NCBI GenBank assembly: GCA_040902535.1
Contig: JBBDXD010000009.1
Span: 1 to 64,000, forward strand
DNA length: 64,000 nucleotides
Origin: Dehalococcoidia bacterium
GTDB taxonomy: Bacteria; Chloroflexota; Dehalococcoidia; DSTF01; JACRBR01
Reading direction: 5' to 3'
Both the position numbers and the translations under genes were made by a program. The first letter of the stretch is position 1. Each line of letters begins with the position of its first letter. The notes below the pieces were generated by a model. It was given only the letters and a program-made list of their open reading frames with translations. It had not been told where the DNA came from and ran no database searches. Shown one piece after another: positions 7,596 to 16,223 of the stretch.

Positions 7596-8591
7596 TCACT
7601 CGCTCGATGCGCCGAGTCGCTCGAGCAGCCCGGCGCGGATGGCCGGGCGCGTGCCGAAGGTCAGCAGGAACGTCGCCTCGCGGACCAGGCGTTGCGCGTG
7701 GTGCTCCCGCAACAGCGAGCGGCTGCCCGTCGCGACCGAGAGGGCGCCGGCCGCTCGAAGCGCCAGTTCGGTGGCGGCGGCGCGGGCTTGCGCCATCGTC
7801 TCGTCAGTGGCGGCGTCGAGCTGATTGCGGCGCGCGACCAGTTCCGCATCGAGCGGCGATGGGCCGATCAGCGCGCAGCAGCGACGAGCGACGCCGAGCG
7901 ACAGCGAGCCGTTGAAGCGGCCACCGCCATCGTACGCGGGCGGCGCGATGTACGACTCGTCGGTGACGACGCGCTCCGCCGGCACGAAATGCCGCTCGAA
8001 CGTCAGCTCCACCGTGGCGCTCGCGTTCGCGCCGACCAGGTGCAGCCGGCGCGCTGAGAGCGTCGCACAGGCAGCCCCATCGACGAGCGCGCGCACGAGG
8101 CGGCGATCGGAGGAGAGTGCGGACGTAAGGAGGATGTCGTTGCGACCCCAGCCCGTGACCCACTGCGCCACGCCATCGAACATCCAGCCACCTTCGACGC
8201 GTTCGGCGCGCACGTGCGGCCGGTCCGCGCGAAAGGCGCTCAGCGCGATGCCAGCGCGGACGTCGCCGGAGCAGAGCCGCGGCAGCCATCGCTCGCGCAG
8301 CGCTGCATCCTTCGAAGCGGACAGCAGCCATACCGGGCCGAGATGCTGCGCCCAGACAAACGTCGTCGTAAGGCAGCCGCTCGCCAGCGTCTCAACGACG
8401 GCGCAGGCCGTCGGAAAGTCCGCGCCGAGGCCGCCGCAGTCAGTGGGGCCGGTCAGGCCATACAAGCCGCGACCGGCGAAGGCATCGAGGTGCGACTGCG
8501 GGACGAGATCAGCGGCGTCGGTCTCGATAGCTGTGGGGAACAGCAGCTCATCGGCAAGTTCGCGCGCCGTATCGACGATCGATGCAATCAT
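7596..8591 (-). CDS. Acyl-CoA dehydrogenase family protein
   Basis: 331 residues, shorter than the usual 370-400 of flavin acyl-CoA dehydrogenases. Recognisable pieces: an N-terminal helical part with GLYGLTGPTDCGGLGAD, the middle beta domain with GIALSAFRADRP and GWMFDGVAQWVTG, and a C-terminal helical bundle starting near RFNGSLSLGVAR. The catalytic Glu cannot be placed with confidence. It could be a dibenzothiophene-monooxygenase-like or HpaB-like flavoprotein rather than a beta-oxidation enzyme. Divergent from the fur-like operon. Confidence 0.75.
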   Translation of the reverse strand: MIASIVDTARELADELLFPTAIETDAADLVPQSHLDAFAGRGLYGLTGPTDCGGLGADFPTACAVVETLASGCLTTTFVWAQHLGPVWLLSASKDAALRERWLPRLCSGDVRAGIALSAFRADRPHVRAERVEGGWMFDGVAQWVTGWGRNDILLTSALSSDRRLVRALVDGAACATLSARRLHLVGANASATVELTFERHFVPAERVVTDESYIAPPAYDGGGRFNGSLSLGVARRCCALIGPSPLDAELVARRNQLDAATDETMAQARAAATELALRAAGALSVATGSRSLLREHHAQRLVREATFLLTFGTRPAIRAGLLERLGASSE

Positions 8592-8608
8592 GTTCGAGCG
8601 CAGTCTAT

Positions 8609-8645
8609 CCCCGGCCCAATCATCCGGTCGCCGGATAGTCCGGGG
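8609..8645. other. Nested palindrome between divergent genes
   Basis: An inner perfect hairpin ATCCGG-tcg-CCGGAT (8622-8636) sits inside outer arms CCCCGG (8609-8614) and CCGGGG (8640-8645). Both neighbouring genes point away, so it is not a terminator for either. It could be an operator or a transcript-end structure of unknown kind. Confidence 0.6.
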
Positions 8646-8656
8646 CCTCGTGTGAT

Positions 8657-8699
8657 TTGACCTGATACCAAGTCTCGTTTAGAGTGACACTCGGTCTCA
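8657..8699 (+). promoter_or_regulatory. Promoter and tandem Fur-family operator-like sites
   Basis: A -35 TTGACC (8657-8662) and a -10 TAGAGT (8680-8685) are 17 bp apart. Overlapping them are two similar 15-mers, TGATACCAAGTCTCG (8663-8677) and TGACACTCGGTCTCA (8685-8699), exactly 22 bp apart and agreeing at 10 of 15 positions. The second is a 7-1-7 imperfect inverted repeat with TGA...TCA ends, the layout of Fur/Zur/PerR boxes. The placement over the -10 fits autorepression of the downstream regulator-transporter operon. Confidence 0.7.
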
Positions 8700-8713
8700 A
8701 TTAAGGAAACGAC

Positions 8714-9151
8714 ATGTCCGACATCGACATCATCATCGAGCGACTGGAGATGCGAGGTCACCGCCTGACCGCGAGCCGGCGGCGGGTCATCGACGCGGTG
8801 CTGGCCCAGGCATCGCATTTCACGGTCGATGACGTCCTGGGCGATGCGCGCAAGGTCGGCCGCGCGACCGTCTTCCGCACGATGAAGCTGCTGACGGATC
8901 TCAACGTCGTCTGCCGCGTGCTGATGGACGACGGCACCCTGCACTATCGCGTCAGCGCCCGCGGACATCATCATCACCTGGTCTGCCGCGATTGCGGGCG
9001 CGTCGAAGACTTCACCACGTGCGACGTGACCTCGCTGGTGAACGAACTGGCGAAGAACACGCAGTACGAGATCGAAGGTCATTGGCTGGAGGTCTACGGC
9101 CGCTGCCAATCTTGCCGCATCCTCAAGGGCAAGAAGGTGCCCGTTGCCTAA
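8714..9151 (+). CDS. Fur-family metal-responsive repressor
   Basis: 145 residues. The N-terminal winged helix contains RLTASRRRVIDAVL and the recognition helix GRATVFRTMKLL. The dimer/metal domain has the HHHH cluster, CRDCGRV and CQSCRI, that is, two CxxC pairs for structural zinc. The family senses Fe, Zn or Mn (or peroxide); which one cannot be told from sequence alone. Being co-transcribed with a zinc/manganese-type ABC transporter favours Zur or Mur over Fur. The ABC ATPase gene starts inside its last codons, so the operon is translationally coupled. Confidence 0.93.
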   Translation: MSDIDIIIERLEMRGHRLTASRRRVIDAVLAQASHFTVDDVLGDARKVGRATVFRTMKLLTDLNVVCRVLMDDGTLHYRVSARGHHHHLVCRDCGRVEDFTTCDVTSLVNELAKNTQYEIEGHWLEVYGRCQSCRILKGKKVPVA

Positions 9152-9878
9152 GTCCCTGACCGAGGCCATGCCGGCGCCCGCCAACCATGGGGACTGCCTG
9201 GTACTCCGCCACGTTGCGCTCGCATATGGAAGTACGGTCGTGCTGCGCGGCCTGAACGCCGACATTCCCCGCGCCGAGATGGTGAGCATCGTCGGACCGA
9301 ATGGATCTGGCAAGAGCACGCTCCTGAAATCGATTGCGGGGTTGCTGCCCATCGTCGAAGGCACGGTGACGCTGTTCGATGAGCCGATCCGTCGCGTGAG
9401 ACATCGCATCTCATACGTGCCGCAGCGCGAGGAGGTCGACTGGACGTTCCCGGTGTCCGTACGCGACGTCGTGGCGATGGGGCGGCACGCCGTGAAGGGT
9501 TGGATCGCCCCGCTGCGCGCCGACGACCACGAACGGATCGCCGAAGCCATGCGGCGCCTCGACATCGAAGACCTGGCTGACAGGCAGATCGGCGCGCTCT
9601 CCGGCGGTCAGCAACGACGCGCGTTCCTGGCTCGCGCCATCGCGCAGGATGCTGACCTGTTTCTCCTCGACGAACCGATGGGCGGCGTCGATGCGGCCAC
9701 GCACGATCGCATTCTCGAGCTTTTCGACGAGTGGAGGAGTCACGGGAAGATCGTGCTGCAAGCGACACATACGACGATCCACGGCGGATCGATGATCGTG
9801 CTCCGCACGACGCGCGATCAGGTGATCGAAGAGCACATGCTGCACCATGCCGATGAAGCGGGTGCGCACCATGATTGA
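9144..9878 (+). CDS. Metal ABC transporter ATP-binding protein (ZnuC/MntB type)
   Basis: 244 residues. Walker A GPNGSGKST, signature LSGGQQRR, Walker B LFLLDEP and the switch His region ATHT are all present, and the DEPMGGVD form is typical of Mn/Zn importers. It energises import of a divalent metal. The TTG at 9144 has AAGAAGG 5 nt upstream and overlaps the fur stop by 8 bp; ATG 9168 is a weaker alternative. Confidence 0.92.
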   Translation: MPKSLTEAMPAPANHGDCLVLRHVALAYGSTVVLRGLNADIPRAEMVSIVGPNGSGKSTLLKSIAGLLPIVEGTVTLFDEPIRRVRHRISYVPQREEVDWTFPVSVRDVVAMGRHAVKGWIAPLRADDHERIAEAMRRLDIEDLADRQIGALSGGQQRRAFLARAIAQDADLFLLDEPMGGVDAATHDRILELFDEWRSHGKIVLQATHTTIHGGSMIVLRTTRDQVIEEHMLHHADEAGAHHD

Positions 9879-10797
9879 CTGGCTGATCGATCCCCTGAGG
9901 GACGACGGGTTCCGGCGCGCCATGCTCGATGTCCTCGCGGTTTCGATCGTCGCCGGCGTCGTTGGCACGTTCATCGTGCTGCGCGGCACAGCGTTCCTTG
10001 GTGATGCCCTGGCGCACGCTGTCTTTCCGGGCATCGTCATCGCGTTTCTTATCGGCAGCAGCCTGCTTATCGGCGCGCTGATCGCGGGGGTGGTGACGAC
10101 GCTGCTAATCGCGGGGCTGACGGCGAACCGCCGCGTCCCCAGCGACACGGCGATAGGAGTGATCTTCACAGGAGCGTTCGCGCTCGGCGTCGTGCTGATC
10201 TCGGAGGAGACGATCGAAGGCGAGGAATTAGAGCACATCCTGTTCGGCGATCCGCTAAACGCGACATGGAACGACGTGACGCTGACACTCGCCATCGGTG
10301 CGGCGGTCGTTGCATCGGTGATCGTGCTACGGCGCCTGTTCGTCGCCGGCTCGTTCGACCCTTCCGGCGCCCGCGCGATGGGCCTTCACACCGTGATGCT
10401 CGACATGCTGCTGCTTGGATTCACGGCGCTGACCGTCGTGATCGCGTTCAAAGCAGTCGGCAATATCCTCGTGATCGCGCTGCTGGTGACGCCGGCCGCG
10501 ACGGCCCGATTGTTCGTCGATCGGCTGCTCCACATGATGGCAGGTTCGGTGGCGGCCGCCTGTATGGCGAGTGTCGTGGGACTGTACATCGGCCATCATG
10601 GCGACGTGTCTCCGGGGGGCGCGATCGTGCTCGTATCGACGGCCGGGTTCGCGCTGGCGTGGCTGTTTGCGCCGCGACACGGCGTGCTTTCGCAATCGTT
10701 CCCGTGGGAGCGGGCGCGTCTGCGCAGCGAGCCGGCCGAGGCCGTGGCCGAGGTCATCATCGAGTCGCGGCGAATCCAGGAGCCTCATGCCGGGTAG
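9847..10797 (+). CDS. Metal ABC transporter permease (ZnuB/MntC type)
   Basis: 316 residues with about eight or nine hydrophobic segments of the ABC-3 family (VLRGTAFLGDALAHAVFPGI, KAVGNILVIALLVTPAATAR). Inner-membrane channel for Zn or Mn import with the ATPase just upstream. The frame overlaps the end of the ATPase; the in-frame starts are 9847, 9853 and 9871, the last forming an overlap with the ATPase stop. The C-terminus carries a hydrophilic tail of about 40 residues. No substrate-binding lipoprotein gene follows, so that subunit must be elsewhere. Confidence 0.92.
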   Translation: MPMKRVRTMIDWLIDPLRDDGFRRAMLDVLAVSIVAGVVGTFIVLRGTAFLGDALAHAVFPGIVIAFLIGSSLLIGALIAGVVTTLLIAGLTANRRVPSDTAIGVIFTGAFALGVVLISEETIEGEELEHILFGDPLNATWNDVTLTLAIGAAVVASVIVLRRLFVAGSFDPSGARAMGLHTVMLDMLLLGFTALTVVIAFKAVGNILVIALLVTPAATARLFVDRLLHMMAGSVAAACMASVVGLYIGHHGDVSPGGAIVLVSTAGFALAWLFAPRHGVLSQSFPWERARLRSEPAEAVAEVIIESRRIQEPHAG

Positions 10798-10857
10798 CCG
10801 GCTTCACGTTATGTGCGCTGGCCGCAAGCCGCCGTGCCGCGTCATCATGGAGCTGTG

Positions 10858-11535
10858 ATGAAACGCGCCGCGTGCGTCGTGGCCATCTGCGTTTCGGCGA
10901 TCTTTGCGCTCCTCGCGATCGCTTGCGGCTCCGGTGACGCCTCGACACGGGGAGGCGTCACCGTCGAGCCAATCGCGTCGCGCACCGCTCCGATACCGTT
11001 GGGGGGGAAGCCCGCAGCACCGGCGCCGTCGCCGACGCCGGAGCAGCCCGACCCGCCGACGATAGCGCCGGAGCCGGTTGCGCCACAGATGACGTCATCC
11101 ACGCCCGCCCAGCCGCCGACAAGTACGCCGGCACCCGCCGGCCCACCTCGGGCGGGGCGATGGATCGACGTCGATGTGACGAACTTCGTCGTGCGGACGA
11201 TGGACGGTGAGGCGGTCGTGCAGGAGTTCGGTCAGGTCGCCGTCGGCGAGCAGGTCGACACCGGCGCATACCTATCGACACAGACCGGACTCTTCGCGGT
11301 ACACGCCAAGACTGAGGGTCTTGCATACGACGCGCCGTTCGATACGTACATCAGCCATTGGATCGGCTTCGATCCGGCGAAGGACAATGGCTTTCATTCG
11401 TTGCTGAAAGATGCGGGCGGAGCGGTCGTCGATGCGTCGACAGGACGTGTGTCGAACGGCTGCATCCGCGTCCCGGGCGTTGAAGCCCTGTTCGCGTTCG
11501 CGGAGTTGGGGATGCCCGTGTACGTGCACCTCTAG
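10858..11535 (+). CDS. L,D-transpeptidase (YkuD) lipoprotein
   Basis: 225 residues. The signal peptide ends in LLAIAC (lipobox-like), then a Pro/Thr-rich wall-spanning linker (about 45-100), then a YkuD domain with H...SNGCIRV; the catalytic Cys is near residue 202. It would form 3-3 peptidoglycan cross-links or attach proteins to the wall. ATG 10858 has GGAG upstream. It follows the metal transporter by 60 bp on the same strand but a functional link is not evident. Confidence 0.88.
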   Translation: MKRAACVVAICVSAIFALLAIACGSGDASTRGGVTVEPIASRTAPIPLGGKPAAPAPSPTPEQPDPPTIAPEPVAPQMTSSTPAQPPTSTPAPAGPPRAGRWIDVDVTNFVVRTMDGEAVVQEFGQVAVGEQVDTGAYLSTQTGLFAVHAKTEGLAYDAPFDTYISHWIGFDPAKDNGFHSLLKDAGGAVVDASTGRVSNGCIRVPGVEALFAFAELGMPVYVHL

Positions 11536-11990
11536 TCCACGCGGCGGGCCGCGACGTCCATCGCTGGCGCCTGCCAACCACCTAACGCAGCTTCGAGCTG
11601 CGCCGCGACCGCGAGCGCGATATCGTCGCGCCATGGAGGCGCGGCGATCTGCACGGCGATCGGCTGGCCATCCGGCGACGTGCCGCAGCGTCGCGCGCTC
11701 GGCCATGCCCGCCGCACAAATCGCGTCGTCTGTCTCGATCCAGTCCTTCACGGTAAACGGCACACCGTGCAGCGGACCGACTCATCGCCGCGCGCGAGCG
11801 CATCGTCGGCTGCACGTGCCCGGGCGAGTGCTGCGTCAGCCGTCAGTTGGACGAGCGCATGCAACTGGGAGTTCACTTCGTCGATGCGGCGCAGGTGAGC
11901 CTCGACGACCTCAACGGAGGAGACCGAACGCTCGCGGATCATGCGCGCGAGGACGGTCGCGGACAGAATGTGGAAATCGCCGGCTGTCAC
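11532..11990 (-). pseudogene. Amidase-signature enzyme, frameshifted and internally deleted
   Basis: Reading from GTG 11990 gives the start of an amidase (FHILSATVLARMIRERSVSS, then RIDEVNSQLHALV). Near 11790 the frame is lost and continues in another frame with PLHGVPFTVKDW, the amidase motif that supplies the catalytic Lys. Shortly after GMAERATLR the text jumps, in yet another frame, to the C-terminal GTSPDGQPIAVQIAAPPW of the same family. The whole Gly/Ser-rich catalytic centre, roughly 350 residues, is missing. This is a clear relic. Confidence 0.85.
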
Positions 11991-11991
11991 A

Positions 11992-12927
11992 TCATTTGCC
12001 CGCGAGCTTCGCGACGATCGGCGCGGTCTGTTCAAAGACGTCACCCGAGAAGGCGACGTATGAGAATCCGTATTCGTCGCGGCGGCGCTGCAATTCATCG
12101 ACGATCTCGTCGACGCTGCCGATGAGCGCGTGCGGGGCGCGCGGCAGTTCTTCGGCGGTCGTGCCGAAGCCGGTCGCGACGCGCTCGGCGATCTTCGATG
12201 CATCGTCGGTCACGATCGTCGCGAAGATCGTCACGTTGAGTTCTATGTCCTTAAAGCGGGATCCGGCGGCGTCGCGGATCCAACCGATCTTCTCCCTGGT
12301 CGCCTCTGCCGTGCCCGTGGCCATCGTCGCAGCGCCGACAGCGCCCTCTTGCAGGTTGAAGTTGACGCTGATGATGTCGGCCTCGCGCGCGGCGAAGCGC
12401 AGCACGCGTTTGCCGCCGCCGCCGATCATGATCGGCGGGTGCGGCTTTTGCACAGGCTTCGGCAGGCCGTTCGCGTTCGTGACGGTGTAATGGTCACCGC
12501 TAAAGCTGAATGACTCCTCGCCAAACAGGCCCTTCATGATCTTGACGGACTCCTGTAGACGGCTCACACGCCCGCCCGGCGTATCGTAGGCGATGCCTGA
12601 CGCATCGTAATCCGTGGTCATCCAGCCGGCACCGATGCCAATTTCGACACGGCCGCCCGAGAGCACGTCCAGGGTGGCGATTTCCTTCGCCAACACAAGT
12701 GGATGCTTGAAGTCATTGTCGAGCACGAGTCCGCCGACACGCAGGGTGGTTGTCGCATCGGCCGCCGCCATGAACGCCGGAAGCGGCGAGAGCTGATCGC
12801 CGAAGTGGTCGGGCATGAGCAGCGCCGAGAACCCGAGGTCTTCGATCTTGCGGGCCTTCTCGCGCCAGGCATCGCCCGATGGCGCGTTCGAGGTCTGGAT
12901 GGCGAATCTAAATGGTCGCTGGGCCAT
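11992..12927 (-). CDS. LLM-class F420-dependent oxidoreductase (TIGR03621-like)
   Basis: 311 residues, a luciferase-like TIM barrel. Typical features are FRFAIQTSNAPSGDAW, LLMPDHFGDQ, the LSGGRVEIGIGAGW segment and HPPIMIGGGGKRVL. Members use deazaflavin F420 or FMN to oxidise or reduce small organic molecules; the substrate is unknown. ATG 12927 lies 10 nt after AAGGAG, while ATG 12936 is too close to it. It ends 1 bp before the start of the amidase relic and was probably co-transcribed with it. Confidence 0.88.
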   Translation of the reverse strand: MAQRPFRFAIQTSNAPSGDAWREKARKIEDLGFSALLMPDHFGDQLSPLPAFMAAADATTTLRVGGLVLDNDFKHPLVLAKEIATLDVLSGGRVEIGIGAGWMTTDYDASGIAYDTPGGRVSRLQESVKIMKGLFGEESFSFSGDHYTVTNANGLPKPVQKPHPPIMIGGGGKRVLRFAAREADIISVNFNLQEGAVGAATMATGTAEATREKIGWIRDAAGSRFKDIELNVTIFATIVTDDASKIAERVATGFGTTAEELPRAPHALIGSVDEIVDELQRRRDEYGFSYVAFSGDVFEQTAPIVAKLAGK

Positions 12928-13119
12928 CGGGTGCATGCTCCTTCGTGGGCCCTCGGTGGGCGGTACGACCAAGATGATAGGCGAGGCGCCGATTAGAAGC
13001 TCGGCGCGGTACGTGCAGGCGACATCCGTCGGTTGCGCCCGCTGGCGGAGGAGGGAACAAGTCGCCCGCCGCAGGCGTCTGTCTCCATAGCAGGGCCTTC
13101 AACTGCGAGGAGGACGACC

Positions 13120-14169
13120 ATGCAAAGAGTCATAGTGACGTGCTTTAGCCTCATCATCGCGGCGGGGATCGCGGTGCTTGTTCAACCCGTGGCGGCGCTC
13201 GCGTGCGCCGGTCTCATCGGGTCGAACGGTGCCGTCAACTTGGGCCGGACGACGACGCTCGCCGCGTACAGCGATGGCGTCCAGCATTACGTGACGGCGT
13301 TCGAGTTCCAGGGTGGCGGCGGCGAGTTCGGCACGCTGATCCCGCTGCCCGGCGTGCCGACCAACGTCGAGCGCGGTGGCGCGTGGACGTTGCAGCGCCT
13401 GCAACAGGAGACGCGCCCGCCGCAGGAGGCCTTCGCGCTTTCCGCCGACAGCACCGGGGCAGCGCGCGGGGCGGAAGTGCTCCAGGAAGTCCGGATCGAC
13501 GCACTGGACATTACGGTACTCAAGGGCGGCGGCCCCGACGTGGCGGTGTGGGCGGAGGAGCACGGTTTCCGGCTGTCGCCCGACGCCCCGGAAGTGCTGG
13601 AGTTCTATGCAAGCCGCAGTCCGATCTTCCTGGCGGCGGTCTTCGACGGCGACGCGGCGGCGGCACGCGGCCAACAGGTCGGCGACGGCACGCCGGTCCA
13701 CATCACGATCCCGACGGACAATCCGTGGGTGCCGCTGCGCATCCTGGCACTCGGCAAGCAGCCGGGGGACGGCGTGGCGGCCGACGTCTTCCTGCTGACC
13801 GATGACGAGCCTGCACTTCTGCCCGGATTCCGCGCCGGCCTCGACCGCACGCACAATGCGCCCGCCAGCGAGACATTGCTCAACGACCTGCGGTCGGATG
13901 AAGGCATGGGCTGGGTGCCGGAGTCGGCCTGGCTGACCAAGTTGCGCATCGATAGTACCGCCGAAGACATGACCTACGACCTGGCGGTAGACACGACCGA
14001 AGCAAGGAGCCCCTCGCTGGTGGCCGCCGGCCTGCGGGCACCCGAGTTCGTGCTGCGCCCGAATGCGAGTGAGGACGCGACGCAGACGTGGCTTGTCATG
14101 GGGGCACTGGGCGCACTGTTGCTCGTGGTGGTATCGGCGGGGCTGCGCCAGGCGCGAACGTCGCGATGA
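13120..14169 (+). CDS. DUF2330 exported, C-terminally anchored protein
   Basis: 349 residues. A signal peptide (LIIAAGIAVLVQPVAALA) is followed by CAGLIG near the mature N-terminus, a DUF2330 domain with FEFQGGGGEFGTLIPLPG and TPVHITIPTDNPWVPLRILALG, and a C-terminal transmembrane helix with a basic tail. Family function unknown; such proteins sit outside the membrane. GAGGAGGAC precedes the ATG. Its stop overlaps the ATG of the cupredoxin gene (ATGA), so the two form an operon ending at a strong hairpin. Confidence 0.85.
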   Translation: MQRVIVTCFSLIIAAGIAVLVQPVAALACAGLIGSNGAVNLGRTTTLAAYSDGVQHYVTAFEFQGGGGEFGTLIPLPGVPTNVERGGAWTLQRLQQETRPPQEAFALSADSTGAARGAEVLQEVRIDALDITVLKGGGPDVAVWAEEHGFRLSPDAPEVLEFYASRSPIFLAAVFDGDAAAARGQQVGDGTPVHITIPTDNPWVPLRILALGKQPGDGVAADVFLLTDDEPALLPGFRAGLDRTHNAPASETLLNDLRSDEGMGWVPESAWLTKLRIDSTAEDMTYDLAVDTTEARSPSLVAAGLRAPEFVLRPNASEDATQTWLVMGALGALLLVVVSAGLRQARTSR

Positions 14170-14564
14170 TCGCGCGGAGGGCGCTGTCGGCCTTTGCCGT
14201 AGCGGCGATCTCGCTATTGGCGATCGCGTGCGGCGGCGACGCCCAGCGCGAGACGGTCGAGATCAGGTTCTCGAGCTTTGGGCCGGCAGTGATCGAAGCG
14301 CGAGCCGGCGAGCCGCTCACCATCGCGCTGCGCAACGGCGATCCCATCGAGCACGAGTGGCTCGTCGGAGACGCGGCGATGCATGAACGGCACCGGGCGG
14401 GCACGGAAGCGCACCACGACACCATCCCGACGGAAGTCACGATCCCGGCGATGGAAACGCGCGTCACAACGGTGACCTTCGACGAGCCGGGTGACTACAA
14501 GTTCATCTGCCATCTGCCGGGGCACGAGGCGTATGGGATGGTCGGCCTGCTGCGGATCACGTAG
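14166..14564 (+). CDS. Cupredoxin-like lipoprotein
   Basis: 132 residues. Signal peptide with a lipobox-like LLAIAC, then one plastocyanin/cupredoxin beta-sandwich. The type 1 copper ligands are present: His in IEHEWLVGD and the C-terminal FICHLPGHEAYGM group (Cys, His, Met). A surface electron carrier or copper-binding protein. Starts by ATGA overlap with the DUF2330 gene. Confidence 0.88.
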   Translation: MIARRALSAFAVAAISLLAIACGGDAQRETVEIRFSSFGPAVIEARAGEPLTIALRNGDPIEHEWLVGDAAMHERHRAGTEAHHDTIPTEVTIPAMETRVTTVTFDEPGDYKFICHLPGHEAYGMVGLLRIT

Positions 14565-14583
14565 CGCTAACGCCAACAACACA

Positions 14584-14612
14584 AGAGGGACGAGCCGATG
14601 GCTCGTCCCTCT
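14584..14612. terminator. Bidirectional hairpin between convergent genes
   Basis: Perfect 13-bp stem, AGAGGGACGAGCC against its complement, with a GAT loop. It lies between the stops of the cupredoxin and TadG-like genes, which converge. There is no long U-tract on either side. Confidence 0.85.
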
Positions 14613-14634
14613 CAGATCCTTCGAGAAAGCAGCG

Positions 14635-15963
14635 CTACTCGATCAGCTTCGTGAAGTGCACCGAAGCATCGGGGTCGAATGCGCCTGCGAGCGCGCCCGT
14701 GGTCAGTTCGGCGTTGACGACGCGCGCCTTGATCTCGCAGCTATTGCCGCTGCACTTGTCATCTTCGTAGCCCTCAAGGAACAGGAGCGCGAACCGCAAG
14801 ATCGTCACCGGGTCCGACGATCCGTTCCCGAATCCGTCGATCACCGGAATGATGATCACCCTGCGGCTGCAGGCTGCGCTGGAAGGCGCAGGCGGACAAG
14901 CACCGGGATCCAGCCATGGGTTGCAGTCCGGGTTTAGCGCATAGAGATCGGCGCCGCCACCCGAAGGCGCGGTTATGGGCGTGTCCGGCGGGCCGCCGGG
15001 GGTATTCGTCGGGCCGGGCGTGTTCGTGGGCAGCGGCGTGTTCGTCGGGATACCCGGCGTGTTTGTCGGGGTGTCGGTCTTCTTCGCGAGCGGAGCGCTC
15101 GCCATACGGCCGCCGCTCGCGCCGGCCTCGCTCACAACGTACGCGCCGACATCGATGAAGTTGTACGCGGACAGCGGCGAGAAGACATCGTCGAACGATT
15201 CACATTCGGGGCTCGTGTGGTCAATTCGGAAGTCAACGGCGTCGCGCGTAGGGCCAGTCATGTTGCCCGTCTTGGGCTGGCACTCGGGGCCGTCGCACTC
15301 GGGCGCGGACTCTTCGCAGTCGGGGCCGGGGCACAGCTCGGTGCTGCATCCGGGCGTCGTGGCGGCGCAGACTTCGGTCGTGCTGCCGTACTTCGCCGAC
15401 TCTTCGTAATCGCTGGCGCCGTTACCGTCGATGCGGATCGCGCCGAAGTTGCCGTTCGATCCGCCATTCGAGTCGTACTTCACGGTGACGAGCGAGCCCG
15501 GCGTGGATGCGTCGAGTGTCTCCTGCGTGATCGACCATGGCACGACGCCGGCCGCGCCGCCGAAGGAGAACTTCGCTGCGGCGGCACCCGCGCCGACATC
15601 ACGCTCCTCGACGCCCAGCACGCGGATGAAAGAGAACTCGTGCGGTCGCGTGATCGTCACGCTGACCCGCGGATCGACGCTGCCTCCGCTCACGATGACC
15701 GTGAAGTCGTTGACGTCGGGGCCATTTCGCTCAGCCCAATCGTCTGCGACGGCCTCCGCAGCGGTTTGATCGGGGAGTTCCTGCGCGGCCGCCAGGGCGA
15801 TCGCATCAGCGGAGTTCTGGAGGTGCCGGCGCTCGCTGGCGTAGGCCCCGTAGTCGACGGCGAGGCCGGCCATACCGACCAGGACGGGCAGCAGCGCGGC
15901 CGTGATGATCAGCGCCTGCCCACGCTCGCTGAGCGGGCGCAATAGCCGTTCGATGATGCTCAT
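14635..15963 (-). CDS. TadG-like (Flp pilus-associated) exported protein
   Basis: 442 residues. N-terminal pattern RGQALIITAALLPVLVGMAG and then ADAIALAAAQELPD is the TadE/TadG N-domain, one membrane helix with the rest outside. The middle is Cys-rich with CPGPDCEESAPECDGPEC and a run of TPTNTPG-like repeats, probably a disordered or glycosylated stalk. ATG 15963 has GGAGT 7 nt upstream. It is likely to cooperate with Flp pilins such as those at 47.1-47.7 kb, but no tad secretion genes are in the window. It ends at the shared hairpin at 14584. Confidence 0.8.
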   Translation of the reverse strand: MSIIERLLRPLSERGQALIITAALLPVLVGMAGLAVDYGAYASERRHLQNSADAIALAAAQELPDQTAAEAVADDWAERNGPDVNDFTVIVSGGSVDPRVSVTITRPHEFSFIRVLGVEERDVGAGAAAAKFSFGGAAGVVPWSITQETLDASTPGSLVTVKYDSNGGSNGNFGAIRIDGNGASDYEESAKYGSTTEVCAATTPGCSTELCPGPDCEESAPECDGPECQPKTGNMTGPTRDAVDFRIDHTSPECESFDDVFSPLSAYNFIDVGAYVVSEAGASGGRMASAPLAKKTDTPTNTPGIPTNTPLPTNTPGPTNTPGGPPDTPITAPSGGGADLYALNPDCNPWLDPGACPPAPSSAACSRRVIIIPVIDGFGNGSSDPVTILRFALLFLEGYEDDKCSGNSCEIKARVVNAELTTGALAGAFDPDASVHFTKLIE

Positions 15964-16223
15964 GCCGCCCACTCCAGCCTGACATCGAACGATGAGGAAG
16001 AGGGGCGACAAGGCGAAAGAACGCCATTACGCAGCTTCGCTGCGGCCCACAGAGTCAGGAATCCCCATCTGGCGACGCAGCCCATCCGGCGGGCGGGCCT
16101 ACGCATCACCTATCGGAATTATCGGCAGGAGTGGGTGGAAGTCTGGAGCCGCCTTGTGCGAGGCTCTCCCCGACCGCGGCTCTCCGGAACCGGTTCACCT
16201 CAGTTGGTCAGCCCTGACGGCAC

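Noticed and set aside
15964-16223. c-di-GMP riboswitch or other RNA between metH and the TadG-like gene
   Set aside because: A short match to the second GEMM stem was seen on the plus strand only, with no partner stem and no gene downstream in that direction.
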